The position numbers and the translations under genes are program-made. Shown here in pieces: positions 25,016 to 34,501 of a stretch of 64,000 nucleotides of DNA. Numbering within the stretch: position 1 is the stretch's first letter; each line of letters starts with the position of its first letter. The DNA comes from Chitinophagaceae bacterium UBA2791 (GTDB lineage: Bacteria > Bacteroidota > Bacteroidia > Chitinophagales > Chitinophagaceae), in the NCBI GenBank assembly GCA_002352105.1, contig DEHV01000039.1:78559-142558 (forward strand). Direction: 5' to 3'. The notes beneath the pieces are model-generated. The model was not told the DNA's origin and did no database searches. It saw nothing but the letters and a program-made list of their open reading frames with translations.

Positions 25016-25852
25016 TTAAAACAAGCGCAACTGCACCTGAGACCTTATCAACTGCGGCCGGCGTTCTTTTTTTAAGGTATCCGCGTTTGCCGTGATCTCA
25101 AAAACAGGCGTTTCCTGGTACCGGGAAGCGACGGCCACCGGTATGCCGTCCGCATGCCGCTGAAAAAGATCCATTACCAATTGCGGATCGTTGTTCTCCC
25201 TGGACAGGTGCGAAAGGATGAGCCGGTTCATATGAGGAGGACGGTGTTCCAGGAACAGGTCCAATGCCTGCTTATTAGACAAATGCCCCATGCCTCCGCG
25301 GATCCGGTTCTTGAGATATGCCGGGTACCTTCCCTGCGCCAGCATCTCTTCATCGTAATTGGCTTCCAGGAAAGCGGCATGACACTGCCGGAAATGTCTT
25401 ATCAATTCAGGGCAGACTGCCCCGATATCTGTGAATATACCCACGTTGACAACGGAGGAGCGGACCATAAAGCTATGGGGATCGCAGGCGTCATGTTGTT
25501 TGGAAAAAGCGGAAACGGAAAGTCCTCCTATCTGTACAATTTCCAGCGGTTTGAATGGAACGATCAGTTGTTCTTCTATCCGCAGCCGGCTTTGCTTCAG
25601 GGTGGTCGCGGTGATGTACACCGGCAACCGGTATTTTTTTGCCGTTACGGCGAGGCCCTGGATATGATCGCTGTGCTCATGCGAAATAAAAACCGCCCTG
25701 AGCATCGTCATGGACAGGCCCAACCGGGCCATCCTTTTTTCTATTTCCCTGCAGGAGATCCCGGCGTCGATCAGGATGCCTTCTTCATGATTGCCGACAT
25801 AATAACAATTGCCGTTGCTACCGGAATTCAATGAAGTAATGAATAAAGACAT
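25016..25852 (-). CDS. MBL-fold metallohydrolase of the YycJ/WalJ type
   Basis: 278 residues from the ATG at 25852. It has the beta-lactamase-fold metal site: FISHEHSDHIQGL (HxHxDH), a preceding SGSNGNCYYVGN and LIDAGISCREIEKR as in the YycJ/WalJ group, FTDIGAVCPEL, LEANYDEEML, MGHLSNKQALDLF and LILSHLSRENN. Family members are nuclease-like hydrolases; a role in DNA processing has been proposed in Gram-positive bacteria. The enzyme is cytosolic, with no signal peptide. It is the last gene on the minus strand before dinB, which is convergent. Confidence 0.88.
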   Translation of the reverse strand: MSLFITSLNSGSNGNCYYVGNHEEGILIDAGISCREIEKRMARLGLSMTMLRAVFISHEHSDHIQGLAVTAKKYRLPVYITATTLKQSRLRIEEQLIVPFKPLEIVQIGGLSVSAFSKQHDACDPHSFMVRSSVVNVGIFTDIGAVCPELIRHFRQCHAAFLEANYDEEMLAQGRYPAYLKNRIRGGMGHLSNKQALDLFLEHRPPHMNRLILSHLSRENNDPQLVMDLFQRHADGIPVAVASRYQETPVFEITANADTLKKERRPQLIRSQVQLRLF

Positions 25853-25928
25853 AAGCTCAAATATCGGCAACCCTTACCTAAGCGGGATGTTTTGGGGAAA
25901 TTATTTGCTTAAAAAAAAGGCCGGAGGA

Positions 25929-27617
25929 TTAATAATCGTACTCGCGCTTGAACATATTCATGCGCAACCCCAGGCTGAATACCGAAGTGTTCCTGTCCAG
26001 GGTCTTGTCTTCCGGAACTTTCCAGTTCCGGATCAAAGCGGTAGCGTCGAGGAACAGGTTCTCGAATAATTCATAGGAAACGGCAAACTGCGCGTTCAGT
26101 CCCTTTCCGTCCATTCCACTCGGTATCGTATAACCGAAATCAGACGGTCGCGCGGAATAACGTTTAAGGATATTTCCGCCAAAATTATAGGAAGCGCTAT
26201 CCACTCCCTTTGCCCAGAAGATGAACTTTGCAGAGGTCGTCAGCTTCCGGCTCGGTTGAAAATGCAGTATGGCGATGCCTTCTGCGAAATTGGCGCCCAA
26301 AGGATGCGCCAACATCTGGCGGTGATGGGCGTAATTGGAGAGAGAATCGTTGGCGCCGTAAGTGAAAGGCCTGACCATGTTCATCTCCAGCTGCAGGTCG
26401 AGGTTTTCGACGCCAAACAGGTCGATCGACCTGGCGCCGAGCTGCAGCCCTACGCGGTGGTTCCAACGCCCCTTGCCGTCGGAAATATTTTTTAAGACCA
26501 GCTGATCTATCAGGAACTGCCCGTATACCTGGTGTTTCCTGGCCAGGTTAGCCTTAAAATCGATACCGCCGATACTTTTAGCTGGCTTTTTATCGCTGAG
26601 CCCGCTCATCGGCGCAAACATGAGCGGAAATGCATAGGCGTATCCGCTCTGGTCATTCATAATGATGGACTGAAACAGGCCCAGGTTCAACCATTTTGTA
26701 GCATTCAGGCTCAAATGATGCGATGCAGCGAGCTTGCCGGTAAAAAGAAAACTTCCCTTCCAGTTCCTGCCGGAAAACCCGGGCGTCAACGCCGTATACA
26801 AATGCTGGTACCGGAGTTTCCATATCCGCGTGTTCACTTTAAGGGACAGGTTATTGCCTGCATAATCGCTGAGAAAAAGACTGCGATAGCCGTTACCGAT
26901 AAAATTCCTGTCGTATGCCAGCTGAATATCTAAAAAATTCGGCGCGCTGAAAGAAACGCCTGCTCGGATATCATAATAGTCAAAAACATGACCGGAGTAT
27001 TCGTTAAAATTCCCGGCGCCGGGAACGGCTTCATATTCCCGGACCCTGTCCAGCCCGAAAGAAGGCAGGGTTTCCAGGTTTCTCGTACCATAGGCATAAA
27101 AGCCCAGTTTACCGCCTATCAACCCCCTTAGCGACACTCCGCCCGCATAGTGGTGCACCCGGTCGTCATTCTTCCCCTCAATAGCGTGCTGAACCTGGAA
27201 TACGGGATTCAACGCAAAGAAAAACTTAGGTTGCGAGGTCTCTACAAAGTTGGCGGGATTCCTGTAAAACGTCCGCTTATTCCCCGCGATCCTGGTTACC
27301 CATTCAGCGTTGTTCCTTAGCAGGGATTGCAGGTTCTGCTGATCTGTTTTGGTGAGTTTGATAGAGGGGCTGCCGCTGGAAGAATCCTGCAAACCGGAGA
27401 TGCCGACGGCCAGGCGCCTCGATATCGATTTAGCGGAATACAGGTTCAGCTCAGGATTTTGCTGCAGCATGATCTCCAGGCGCTCCAGGAATTGCAGGTG
27501 TTTATCGCCCTGCATAAAAGAATTTGACTGAGCCCCGGCTTGCAACGATGCCAGGAACAACAACAGCAGTATTCCCAGGGAATTAAACCAGCATATTCTT
27601 ACCAGGCGTTCATTCAT
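25929..27617 (-). CDS. Outer-membrane beta-barrel protein of the capsule-assembly Wzi-like family (paralog 1)
   Basis: 562 residues with a signal peptide (SLGILLLLFLASLQAGAQ). The N-terminal ~120 residues are helical (KHLQFLERLEIMLQQNPELN, QQNLQSLLRNNAEW). A long beta-barrel section then has alternating aromatic strands, including FIGNGYRSLFLSD, LNATKWLNLGLFQSI and IGGIDFKANLARKHQVYGQF, ending FKREYDY. This layout fits the Bacteroidota Wzi-like proteins thought to hold or assemble surface polysaccharide at the outer membrane. A tandem paralog follows upstream on the same strand, 105 bp away. The exact role here is not shown by context, since no capsule genes are adjacent. Confidence 0.78.
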   Translation of the reverse strand: MNERLVRICWFNSLGILLLLFLASLQAGAQSNSFMQGDKHLQFLERLEIMLQQNPELNLYSAKSISRRLAVGISGLQDSSSGSPSIKLTKTDQQNLQSLLRNNAEWVTRIAGNKRTFYRNPANFVETSQPKFFFALNPVFQVQHAIEGKNDDRVHHYAGGVSLRGLIGGKLGFYAYGTRNLETLPSFGLDRVREYEAVPGAGNFNEYSGHVFDYYDIRAGVSFSAPNFLDIQLAYDRNFIGNGYRSLFLSDYAGNNLSLKVNTRIWKLRYQHLYTALTPGFSGRNWKGSFLFTGKLAASHHLSLNATKWLNLGLFQSIIMNDQSGYAYAFPLMFAPMSGLSDKKPAKSIGGIDFKANLARKHQVYGQFLIDQLVLKNISDGKGRWNHRVGLQLGARSIDLFGVENLDLQLEMNMVRPFTYGANDSLSNYAHHRQMLAHPLGANFAEGIAILHFQPSRKLTTSAKFIFWAKGVDSASYNFGGNILKRYSARPSDFGYTIPSGMDGKGLNAQFAVSYELFENLFLDATALIRNWKVPEDKTLDRNTSVFSLGLRMNMFKREYDY

Positions 27618-27722
27618 AATTAGCTATTAAAAACCACGCCGCAAGTTAGCTTAAATTAAATAATATATGCGCGGGCGCCGCCCCTGCCTCTATTCAACGC
27701 CCGTTCATCCGCGGACCGCCCG

Positions 27723-29399
27723 CTAATAATCATATTCACGTCGGCCGATATTCATCCTTAGGCCAGCCGTAAACATCCTGGTTTCCTGCAGCGGCTGCAG
27801 GTTATTTTGGGTTTTGCGTTTCCTTAGCAGGATTGCCGCATCAAAAAACAGGTTCTCCTTTATTTCATAGGCTGCCGACAACTGAAAATTGACGCCCCTG
27901 GCAATCGGTCCGCTCGGCAGGGAATACCCGTAATCGCCGGCGCTGCGGGTATTGTACAATTTAAAGATGTCTCCTCCGTAATTGGAACTGCCGGTATCCA
28001 CGCCCTGCTTCCAGGTTATCAGCCGCGCAACGGTAGCGAGTTTGGGCAGCGGTTGATAGCGAACAATGCCAACGGCTTCAATAAAATTAGCGCCGAAAGG
28101 ATGCGCCAGCGCCTGGTTGTAATGACTATACCCCGAAACAGAATCATAATGCGTGTAAGAAAAAGGTCTTACCAGGTTCAATTCCGCTTGCAGGTCCAGG
28201 TTGTTTACATTAAAGAGATTAACATATTTTCCGCCCAGTTGAACGCCAAACTTATTGCCAAACCAGCCGCTGCCGCTGCGCAGTTCGCGGATGAGCAATT
28301 CATCGAACATGAGCTGTCCGTAAGCCTGGGCCTTCCTGCCGATATTGGCCTTAAAATCGAAGCCCACGATACCGTTATCGGGACTGTTATTCTGCTTCTC
28401 CGCCGTTCTCAGAAAGATAATAGGATTCAGATAACTGAAATCAAAATGGTTCTTGCGGCCGAAAACCACCGCTTCGAACAGGCCCAGGTTCAGCCATCTT
28501 GTAGCGTTAATGCTGAGATGATGAATGCTTGCATATTTTTTATCCAGCAGTTGGTCGCGGTCGCGCACGACCTGCGGAAACAGCGGGTTCAGCTCCATAA
28601 AAATATTCTGGTAGTTGAGCTTCCATATCCGCGTATTGATCTTCAGGAAAAGATAGCTGGAACCAAAATCGCTCAGGAATAAACTGCGATAACCGTTGCC
28701 GATAAAATTTTTATCGTAGGCAAACTGGAAATTGATGTATTGGGCCGCGTTGAATGTGATCCCTCCCCTGGCGTCGGAATAATCCGCTCCGGTCAACTTG
28801 TATTTATAAAACCTGCCGGCCCCCGGTATGGCCCTGGTTTGCCGGGTATAATCCTGCACGAAAAGAGGGGTTCGTTCGAGGGTTTCCACCAACGAGGTAT
28901 AAAAGCCCACCCGCCGGGCGATCCGCCCGCGCAACGTAACGCCCCTTGCATTCACAAAAACACGTTCGCTATTGCCGGTTTCTTTCGATAGCTGGAACTG
29001 GACCACCGGATTCACCGCAAGGAAAAAATCCTTTTCATCGACCTGTAACAGGTTGGCCTTGTATTTATAAATGGTATTCCACAGGCTTTTTTTGCTCAGA
29101 AAGGCAGACTGGTCGCCATTGTACCATTCCGGGCTATTCATCAATAAGCTTTGCAGGTTATGCCTGTCCACGGAAGAAAGATCGGCTGTGGAATCGGCGG
29201 CAAGGGCCGCTTCTACCGTCGGCCTGCGATCATAGGGTTTGGGCGTCGACACATTCAGGTAGGGATTATCCTGCATCAGTATTTCCAGCCGGTTCAGGAA
29301 CTGGGCATGTTTATGATCAAGCGGAAGATAGACCGACTGGGAATGAGCGCGCATAAAAAAAAGCAGAAAGAAAGCCGGTATCATCCATCGCCTGCGCAT
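27723..29399 (-). CDS. Outer-membrane beta-barrel protein of the capsule-assembly Wzi-like family (paralog 2)
   Basis: 558 residues from the ATG at 29399, which starts a signal peptide (MRRRWMIPAFFLLFFMRAHSQ); the frame reads on to 29594 without protein character. It parallels paralog 1 throughout: KHAQFLNRLEILMQDNPYLN, RHNLQSLLMNSPEW, FIGNGYRSLFLSDFG, INATRWLNLGLFEAV, IVGFDFKANIGRKAQAYGQL, LAHPFGANFIEAVGI and the ending RREYDY. The conserved paired helices and barrel suggest an old duplication with both copies kept. A CAAATATA (TATATTTG on minus) box lies at 29422-29429 as a possible -7 element. Confidence 0.78.
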   Translation of the reverse strand: MRRRWMIPAFFLLFFMRAHSQSVYLPLDHKHAQFLNRLEILMQDNPYLNVSTPKPYDRRPTVEAALAADSTADLSSVDRHNLQSLLMNSPEWYNGDQSAFLSKKSLWNTIYKYKANLLQVDEKDFFLAVNPVVQFQLSKETGNSERVFVNARGVTLRGRIARRVGFYTSLVETLERTPLFVQDYTRQTRAIPGAGRFYKYKLTGADYSDARGGITFNAAQYINFQFAYDKNFIGNGYRSLFLSDFGSSYLFLKINTRIWKLNYQNIFMELNPLFPQVVRDRDQLLDKKYASIHHLSINATRWLNLGLFEAVVFGRKNHFDFSYLNPIIFLRTAEKQNNSPDNGIVGFDFKANIGRKAQAYGQLMFDELLIRELRSGSGWFGNKFGVQLGGKYVNLFNVNNLDLQAELNLVRPFSYTHYDSVSGYSHYNQALAHPFGANFIEAVGIVRYQPLPKLATVARLITWKQGVDTGSSNYGGDIFKLYNTRSAGDYGYSLPSGPIARGVNFQLSAAYEIKENLFFDAAILLRKRKTQNNLQPLQETRMFTAGLRMNIGRREYDY

Positions 29400-29608
29400 G
29401 CCATATCGATTTAGGAAAAAGCAAATATAAAAAACCGTCTTACTGTGCGTTTTGCCTGCTTTCGCCAAAATCGACTCCCCGGCTAAGTTTTTTATAATAA
29501 ATTGCATGTCTGGCATTACTAATGAATCAATTGTGCGATCGTGCGGCGGGATCTCCCGCACCGGCCCTATCCGGGATCGTTCTTGCCCAGACAACCAACA
29601 AATAATTT

Positions 29609-31069
29609 ATGCTAAGTTACCTGATAAAGAATATTACGGTCATAAATGAAGGGATATCTTCTGTAAAGGATGTCCTGATCAGCAATGGCCGTATTGAGAA
29701 AATCGCAAGCCAGATCAATACCCGGCAAGCCATCGAAGAAATAAACGGAGAAGGAAAGCATTTGTTGCCTGGCGCAATAGACGACCAGGTGCATTTCCGG
29801 GAGCCCGGGCTCACCCATAAAGCCACCATTTATTCCGAATCCAGGGCCGCAGTGGCCGGAGGCGTCACTTCTTTTATGGAGATGCCTAATACCCTGCCCC
29901 CCGTGTTCACACAGGACCTGCTGGAAGACAAATACCGGATAGCGGAAGCCTCTTCGCTGGCAAACTATTCTTTTTACATGGGCACGTCCAACGACAATGC
30001 GGAAGAAGCGCTGGCGACCAATAAAAAGAAGAAGGATGTATGCGGGATCAAAATATTCATGGGATCCTCCACCGGCGGATTGTTGGTAGACAATTACCTG
30101 GCGCTGGACAGGATATTCCGCGACAGCGAGGTCCTGATCGCCACGCATTGTGAAGATGAAAAGATCATTAAAGCCAATCTCGGGAACCTGAAGGCCGCCC
30201 GGCAAATGGAAAGACAGGCTCATGCGGCAGAAGATCCGGAACAGCCCCTGCTGTTTCCGCAGGATCATCCCCTGATCAGGGACGAGAACGCCTGCTTCGA
30301 ATCCTCTCTGGCCGCGATACAGTTTGCCAAGAAATACAATAGCCGCCTGCATATCCTGCACATCAGCACGGAAAAAGAGCTGCAATTATTCAGCAACCTG
30401 CTTCCCCTGGAGCAGAAAAGGATCACCGCGGAGGTATGCGTTCATCACCTGCATTTTACCAGCGACGACTATGCGACGTTGGGCAATAAGATCAAATGCA
30501 ACCCCGCGATAAAGGCGCCGCATCACCGGGAAGCCCTGTGGCAGGCCCTGCTCGACAACCGGCTGGACGTGATCGCCACCGATCATGCGCCGCATGCCTG
30601 GGCGGAAAAAGATACCATTTATGAAAAAGCCCATGCCGGCCTGCCCCTGGTGCAGCATTCCCTGCTTATGATGCTTCATTATGCGAAGATGGGAAGGATA
30701 ACGGTTGAAAAAGTGGCAGAGAAGATGAGCCATGCCGTGGCCGCCTGTTTCCAGGTGGAAGACAGGGGATATATCCGCGAAGGATATTATGCCGACCTGG
30801 TCATAGCGGACCTGAATGCCCGCACAACGGTAAGCAAAGAAAACATTTTATACAAATGCGGGTGGAGCCCGTTGGAAGAAACAGTAGCGGGTTCGGAAGT
30901 TCCGGGCTTACCCGCGAGGAAAGCTGCCGCCGATCGCCGGCAGCCGGGCCGGGAGGCTTTTAGCGCGCCCGCCGCCATAACCCATACTTTCGTAAACGGC
31001 AGGCTGGTTTATGGAAACGGAAGATGGGATGAATCTGTTAAGGGAATGCGGTTGAGGTTCCGGAGATAG
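29609..31069 (+). CDS. pyrC: Dihydroorotase / cyclic amidohydrolase
   Basis: 486 residues. Catalyses ring closure of carbamoyl-aspartate to dihydroorotate in pyrimidine synthesis. Zinc ligands and neighbours are visible: DQVHFREPGLTHKATI near residue 60, VCGIKIFMGSSTGG with the Lys expected to be carboxylated, ATHCED, LHILHISTEKEL, IKCNPAIK and the catalytic ATDHAPHAWAEK. These point to the class I, allantoinase-like dihydroorotase. About 20 extra residues rich in Ala, Arg and Pro (EVPGLPARKAAADRRQPG...) sit between CGWSPLEE and THTFVNGRLVYG near the C-terminus, where homologs have only a short loop. Confidence 0.93.
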   Translation: MLSYLIKNITVINEGISSVKDVLISNGRIEKIASQINTRQAIEEINGEGKHLLPGAIDDQVHFREPGLTHKATIYSESRAAVAGGVTSFMEMPNTLPPVFTQDLLEDKYRIAEASSLANYSFYMGTSNDNAEEALATNKKKKDVCGIKIFMGSSTGGLLVDNYLALDRIFRDSEVLIATHCEDEKIIKANLGNLKAARQMERQAHAAEDPEQPLLFPQDHPLIRDENACFESSLAAIQFAKKYNSRLHILHISTEKELQLFSNLLPLEQKRITAEVCVHHLHFTSDDYATLGNKIKCNPAIKAPHHREALWQALLDNRLDVIATDHAPHAWAEKDTIYEKAHAGLPLVQHSLLMMLHYAKMGRITVEKVAEKMSHAVAACFQVEDRGYIREGYYADLVIADLNARTTVSKENILYKCGWSPLEETVAGSEVPGLPARKAAADRRQPGREAFSAPAAITHTFVNGRLVYGNGRWDESVKGMRLRFRR

Positions 31070-31119
31070 GCCTTCTCTTTGATCCGGCAGGCGAAGCCAA
31101 CAGCTCATCAAGCAACAAC

Positions 31120-32514
31120 ATGGAAATAGACAACACGACATACCGCGACCTCTCCATCTTTCATAGCGAAGAAGAATACTCGCTTTTCAATAAGCTCAAC
31201 CTCACCCGCACCGCAGAAGGAAAGGAATGGCTGCTCCGGCTTTTCCGGGCTCCCTTCAGCGATGCGCGGCGGATCAGGGAAACCCAATCGGTTATCCGGC
31301 TGATCCTCGAAAAAATGCCGGAATGGCCCGATAGCATCTCCAACGGCACGCTCATGGTGATCGCTAAATTCTACAATAGCGGCCTGGGCGGCATCCCCTC
31401 GGGCAAAGACAGGTTTACCGCCTTTCAATACAAACTGTTTCACAACCCGGATTTTTCTCTCTTACGTTATTCGCTCACGCATTTTGCCGATTTCCTGCGG
31501 GGAATGCAGCAGCTCGTTATATTGTTCGACGCCGACGATACGCCGCAGGTATTGCAATCCCTGACCCTGCGCGCAAAGGAGTTGATCGGGAAAGGCATTG
31601 CCGGAGATCTTGCCGCAAGAAAAAAGGAAGCGCCCTTCTCCCCGGTAGAGACCCTTCATTACGGGCGGTATCTCAGGCGCCATTTTAAAAATTCCGTATT
31701 TGAGCTGATCGATATTTTCGGCCGGATCGACGCCTGGTACGCGATGGCCGCCGCGATGAAACGGTATCAGCTGGTATTCCCCACATTAACAGATGCGGCG
31801 GCGCAGGGCGATGCAATTGTAGGGGAACAGGAAGAAAGCCCGCGGACAATGAACGCGCCCGAACCGGGAAGCCAAGGGCAGCCTTATCTGAACGCCCATT
31901 CATTGTATCATATGCTGCTGCCCGAGCCCATACCCTATGATGTGCACATGAACGCGCGATCAAATTTTATTTTTCTTACCGGCGCCAATATGGCGGGGAA
32001 AAGTACATTTATCCGGTCGGTAGGATGCGCAGTATTCATGGCTCACCTGGGAATGGGCGTGCCGGCAAAAAAAATGACCCTTTCCATCTTCGACGGGCTG
32101 CTCAGCAATATCAATGTGGCCGATAATATCGTTAAAGGGGAAAGTTATTTTTTTAACGAAGTGCAGCGGATAAAAAATACCATCCTCAAGATCAATGATA
32201 AAAGGAAATGGCTGGTGCTGATAGACGAGCTGTTCAAGGGCACCAATGTACAGGATGCCATGAAATGTTCGTCGGCCGTAATAAAGGGGCTGATAAAGAT
32301 CAGCAATTCATTGTTCATTCTTTCCACTCATCTTTACGAGATCGGAGAAGAACTCAGGGCATACCCCACCATATCCTTTAAGTATTTTGAGACGGAGGTA
32401 TTGGACGACCAGCTTAAATTCAGCTATCAGCTGAAAGAAGGGATCAGCAACGACCGCCTGGGCTATATTATTTTAAAAAGGGAGAAAGTGACGGAGCTGC
32501 TGGAAAACTTATAA
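31120..32514 (+). CDS. MutS-like ATPase (stand-alone core and ATPase domains)
   Basis: 464 residues. It lacks the mismatch-recognition domain of MutS. The N-terminal ~300 residues are helical lever/clamp-like. The C-terminal ABC-type ATPase carries FLTGANMAGKST (Walker A), DGLLSNINVADNIVKGESYFFNEVQRIK, WLVLIDELFKGTN (Walker B) and LFILSTHLYEI. Such short Bacteroidota MutS-like proteins are of uncertain function and need not act in mismatch repair. A Gly/Glu/Pro-rich insert containing PEPGSQG (31858-31878) precedes the ATPase domain. pyrC ends 50 bp upstream, so the two may be cotranscribed. Confidence 0.88.
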   Translation: MEIDNTTYRDLSIFHSEEEYSLFNKLNLTRTAEGKEWLLRLFRAPFSDARRIRETQSVIRLILEKMPEWPDSISNGTLMVIAKFYNSGLGGIPSGKDRFTAFQYKLFHNPDFSLLRYSLTHFADFLRGMQQLVILFDADDTPQVLQSLTLRAKELIGKGIAGDLAARKKEAPFSPVETLHYGRYLRRHFKNSVFELIDIFGRIDAWYAMAAAMKRYQLVFPTLTDAAAQGDAIVGEQEESPRTMNAPEPGSQGQPYLNAHSLYHMLLPEPIPYDVHMNARSNFIFLTGANMAGKSTFIRSVGCAVFMAHLGMGVPAKKMTLSIFDGLLSNINVADNIVKGESYFFNEVQRIKNTILKINDKRKWLVLIDELFKGTNVQDAMKCSSAVIKGLIKISNSLFILSTHLYEIGEELRAYPTISFKYFETEVLDDQLKFSYQLKEGISNDRLGYIILKREKVTELLENL

Positions 32515-32705
32515 CGAAAGGGGTGAACGCAGGCCTGCCGCCTAAGGCTGGCCCGGTAAATTCATGTAATGACCCGTATAAAGAAATATGCCCATCAGCG
32601 TCCTGCCGGTTCGCCTCCGGGATACCGCCGGCGTGTAACCGAAGGAGGTTCCTGGCTGACAGGGACGCAGTTTCAAGCCTCCTGTAAACCTGTTAATGCG
32701 CATTT

Positions 32706-34412
32706 ATGAAACAAATCCTGCTTTTCATCATTATCGTATGTTGCCATTCCTCCTTTGCGCAACAAAGAGAGTATAAGAACCCGGTTGCGGATGTTAAGGG
32801 CTATCGCTTCGAACTGGACCTGAACGATAACAACGATACGATAGCCTGCCGGGCGGTCATTCGCCTGATCGCCACAAGGGAATCCAACAGCCTGCTCATC
32901 GACCTCGCTTCCGTAAAAAGCAATGGCCAGGGCATGAGGGTGACCGCGGTAAAAGAAAACAATCAACCCCTCGCCTATACCCATGCGAATAACCTGCTGC
33001 GCATTAGCCTGCCCCTTAAAGCAGAAAAAGAAAAAACCATCGTGATCGATTACAAGGGCATCCCCCCCGATGGATTGATCATTTCCAAAAACAAATACGG
33101 CCAGCGAACCTTTTTCTCCGATAACTGGCCCAATCGCGGGCACAACTGGCTGGCATGCATCGATCATCCCTCCGATAAGGCCGCAGTTGATTTTGTCGTG
33201 ACCGCGCCGGCTCACTACCAGGTAGTGTCCAATGGCCTGTTGACTGAAGAGACCAACCTGCCCAACGGGCGGAAGCTCACGCATTGGCGCGAGACCCGCG
33301 AGTTGCCGGTGAAGGCGATGGCCGTCGGCGTCGCGGCCTTTGCCGTTAAATATGAAGGAACCGTAAGCAATGCGCCTGCCGGTAAAGCTGTTGCGCAAAA
33401 CGGGGAACCCGCCGCCGATCTCCCGAAAAAAAGCGCCGCAACGGGATCGCCCGAACCGGCAAGTACCGGCGCATCCCTACCGGTAAGCCTGTATAGCTGG
33501 GTATACCCGAAGGATAGGGAAAAAGGTTTTTATGATTATGGCATGGCCCGGGATATTCTTCCCTACTTTATACAACGCATTGGTTCCTTTCCTTATGAAA
33601 AACTAGCCAATGTGCAATCCAAAACCATATTCGGCGGGATGGAAAATGCAGGCGCTATATTTTACGACGAAGCGGGCATAACCGGCAACCGCAGCATGGA
33701 AAAGCTGATGGCGCACGAGATCGCGCACCAATGGTTCGGCAACTCGGTCACGGAAGCCGACTGGTCGCAGGTATGGTTAAGCGAAGGGCTTGCAGTCTAT
33801 TTATCGCTATTGTACCTGGAAGACAAATATGGTACGGACACCCTGAAAAAAGAGCTGATGAAAAACCGCCAGCAGGTCATCGGGTATAGCAAAAAAAAGA
33901 AAAGACCTATAATAGATACCGTAACGACGGATTACCTGGAGCTGTTGAATCCGAACACCTACCAGAAAGCGGGATGGGTATTGCACATGCTGAAAAGGCA
34001 ACTGGGCGAATCCGTTTTCTGGAAAGGCATCCGCGAATATTATTCGGCTTTTGCCGGAAAAAATGCGGTAACAAGCGATTTCCGGAAGATCATGGAATCG
34101 GTATCCGGAAAAGATCTAAGCTTATTTTTTTCGCAATGGCTGGAAAGGCCGGGATATCCTTCGCTGCAGGTCGACTGGAAATACGACGAACAACAAAAGC
34201 AGGCGCTGGTTACCGTTATACAAAAACAGGTTCCCGAAGGAAGCAGCGAAGGCTTATTCCAGTTCCCGCTGGTGATCCGGTTTGAAAACGAGGAAGGCGA
34301 AGTGTATAAGTCCGCCCTCGTCAAAGAAAGGCAAACCGTTTTTGCCGCGCCGATGGAAACGCCTCCGCTGAAAATCGATATAGACCCAAACATAGGGCTG
34401 CTCTATGAATAA
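32706..34412 (+). CDS. M1-family zinc aminopeptidase, exported
   Basis: 568 residues with signal peptide MKQILLFIIIVCCHSSFAQ. The beta-sandwich N-terminal domain leads to the GxMEN exopeptidase motif in FGGMENAGAIFYDE. The zinc site HEIAHQWFGN lies with its third ligand in WLSEGLAVYLS, and the catalytic-Tyr region is NPNTYQKAGWVLHML. It removes N-terminal residues from peptides in the periplasm or at the cell surface. Around residues 220-258, between AVKYEGT and SLYSWVYP, about 40 low-complexity residues (Ala, Pro, Gly, Ser; includes PEPASTG) interrupt the family alignment. Confidence 0.92.
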   Translation: MKQILLFIIIVCCHSSFAQQREYKNPVADVKGYRFELDLNDNNDTIACRAVIRLIATRESNSLLIDLASVKSNGQGMRVTAVKENNQPLAYTHANNLLRISLPLKAEKEKTIVIDYKGIPPDGLIISKNKYGQRTFFSDNWPNRGHNWLACIDHPSDKAAVDFVVTAPAHYQVVSNGLLTEETNLPNGRKLTHWRETRELPVKAMAVGVAAFAVKYEGTVSNAPAGKAVAQNGEPAADLPKKSAATGSPEPASTGASLPVSLYSWVYPKDREKGFYDYGMARDILPYFIQRIGSFPYEKLANVQSKTIFGGMENAGAIFYDEAGITGNRSMEKLMAHEIAHQWFGNSVTEADWSQVWLSEGLAVYLSLLYLEDKYGTDTLKKELMKNRQQVIGYSKKKKRPIIDTVTTDYLELLNPNTYQKAGWVLHMLKRQLGESVFWKGIREYYSAFAGKNAVTSDFRKIMESVSGKDLSLFFSQWLERPGYPSLQVDWKYDEQQKQALVTVIQKQVPEGSSEGLFQFPLVIRFENEEGEVYKSALVKERQTVFAAPMETPPLKIDIDPNIGLLYE

Positions 34413-34501
34413 AGAAGAAGCATTTCCAGGTAAAAACACTTTCTTCAACCGTTCTTTCCCCATGGCCTCTGCTACCGCTTTCTTTTACTTTGACCTCGAA
34501 T

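Noticed and set aside
24436..25095. 219-codon plus frame overlapping the end of dinB
   Set aside because: Begins inside dinB in another frame and continues into non-coding DNA, with an Arg/Pro-rich composition unlike a real protein.
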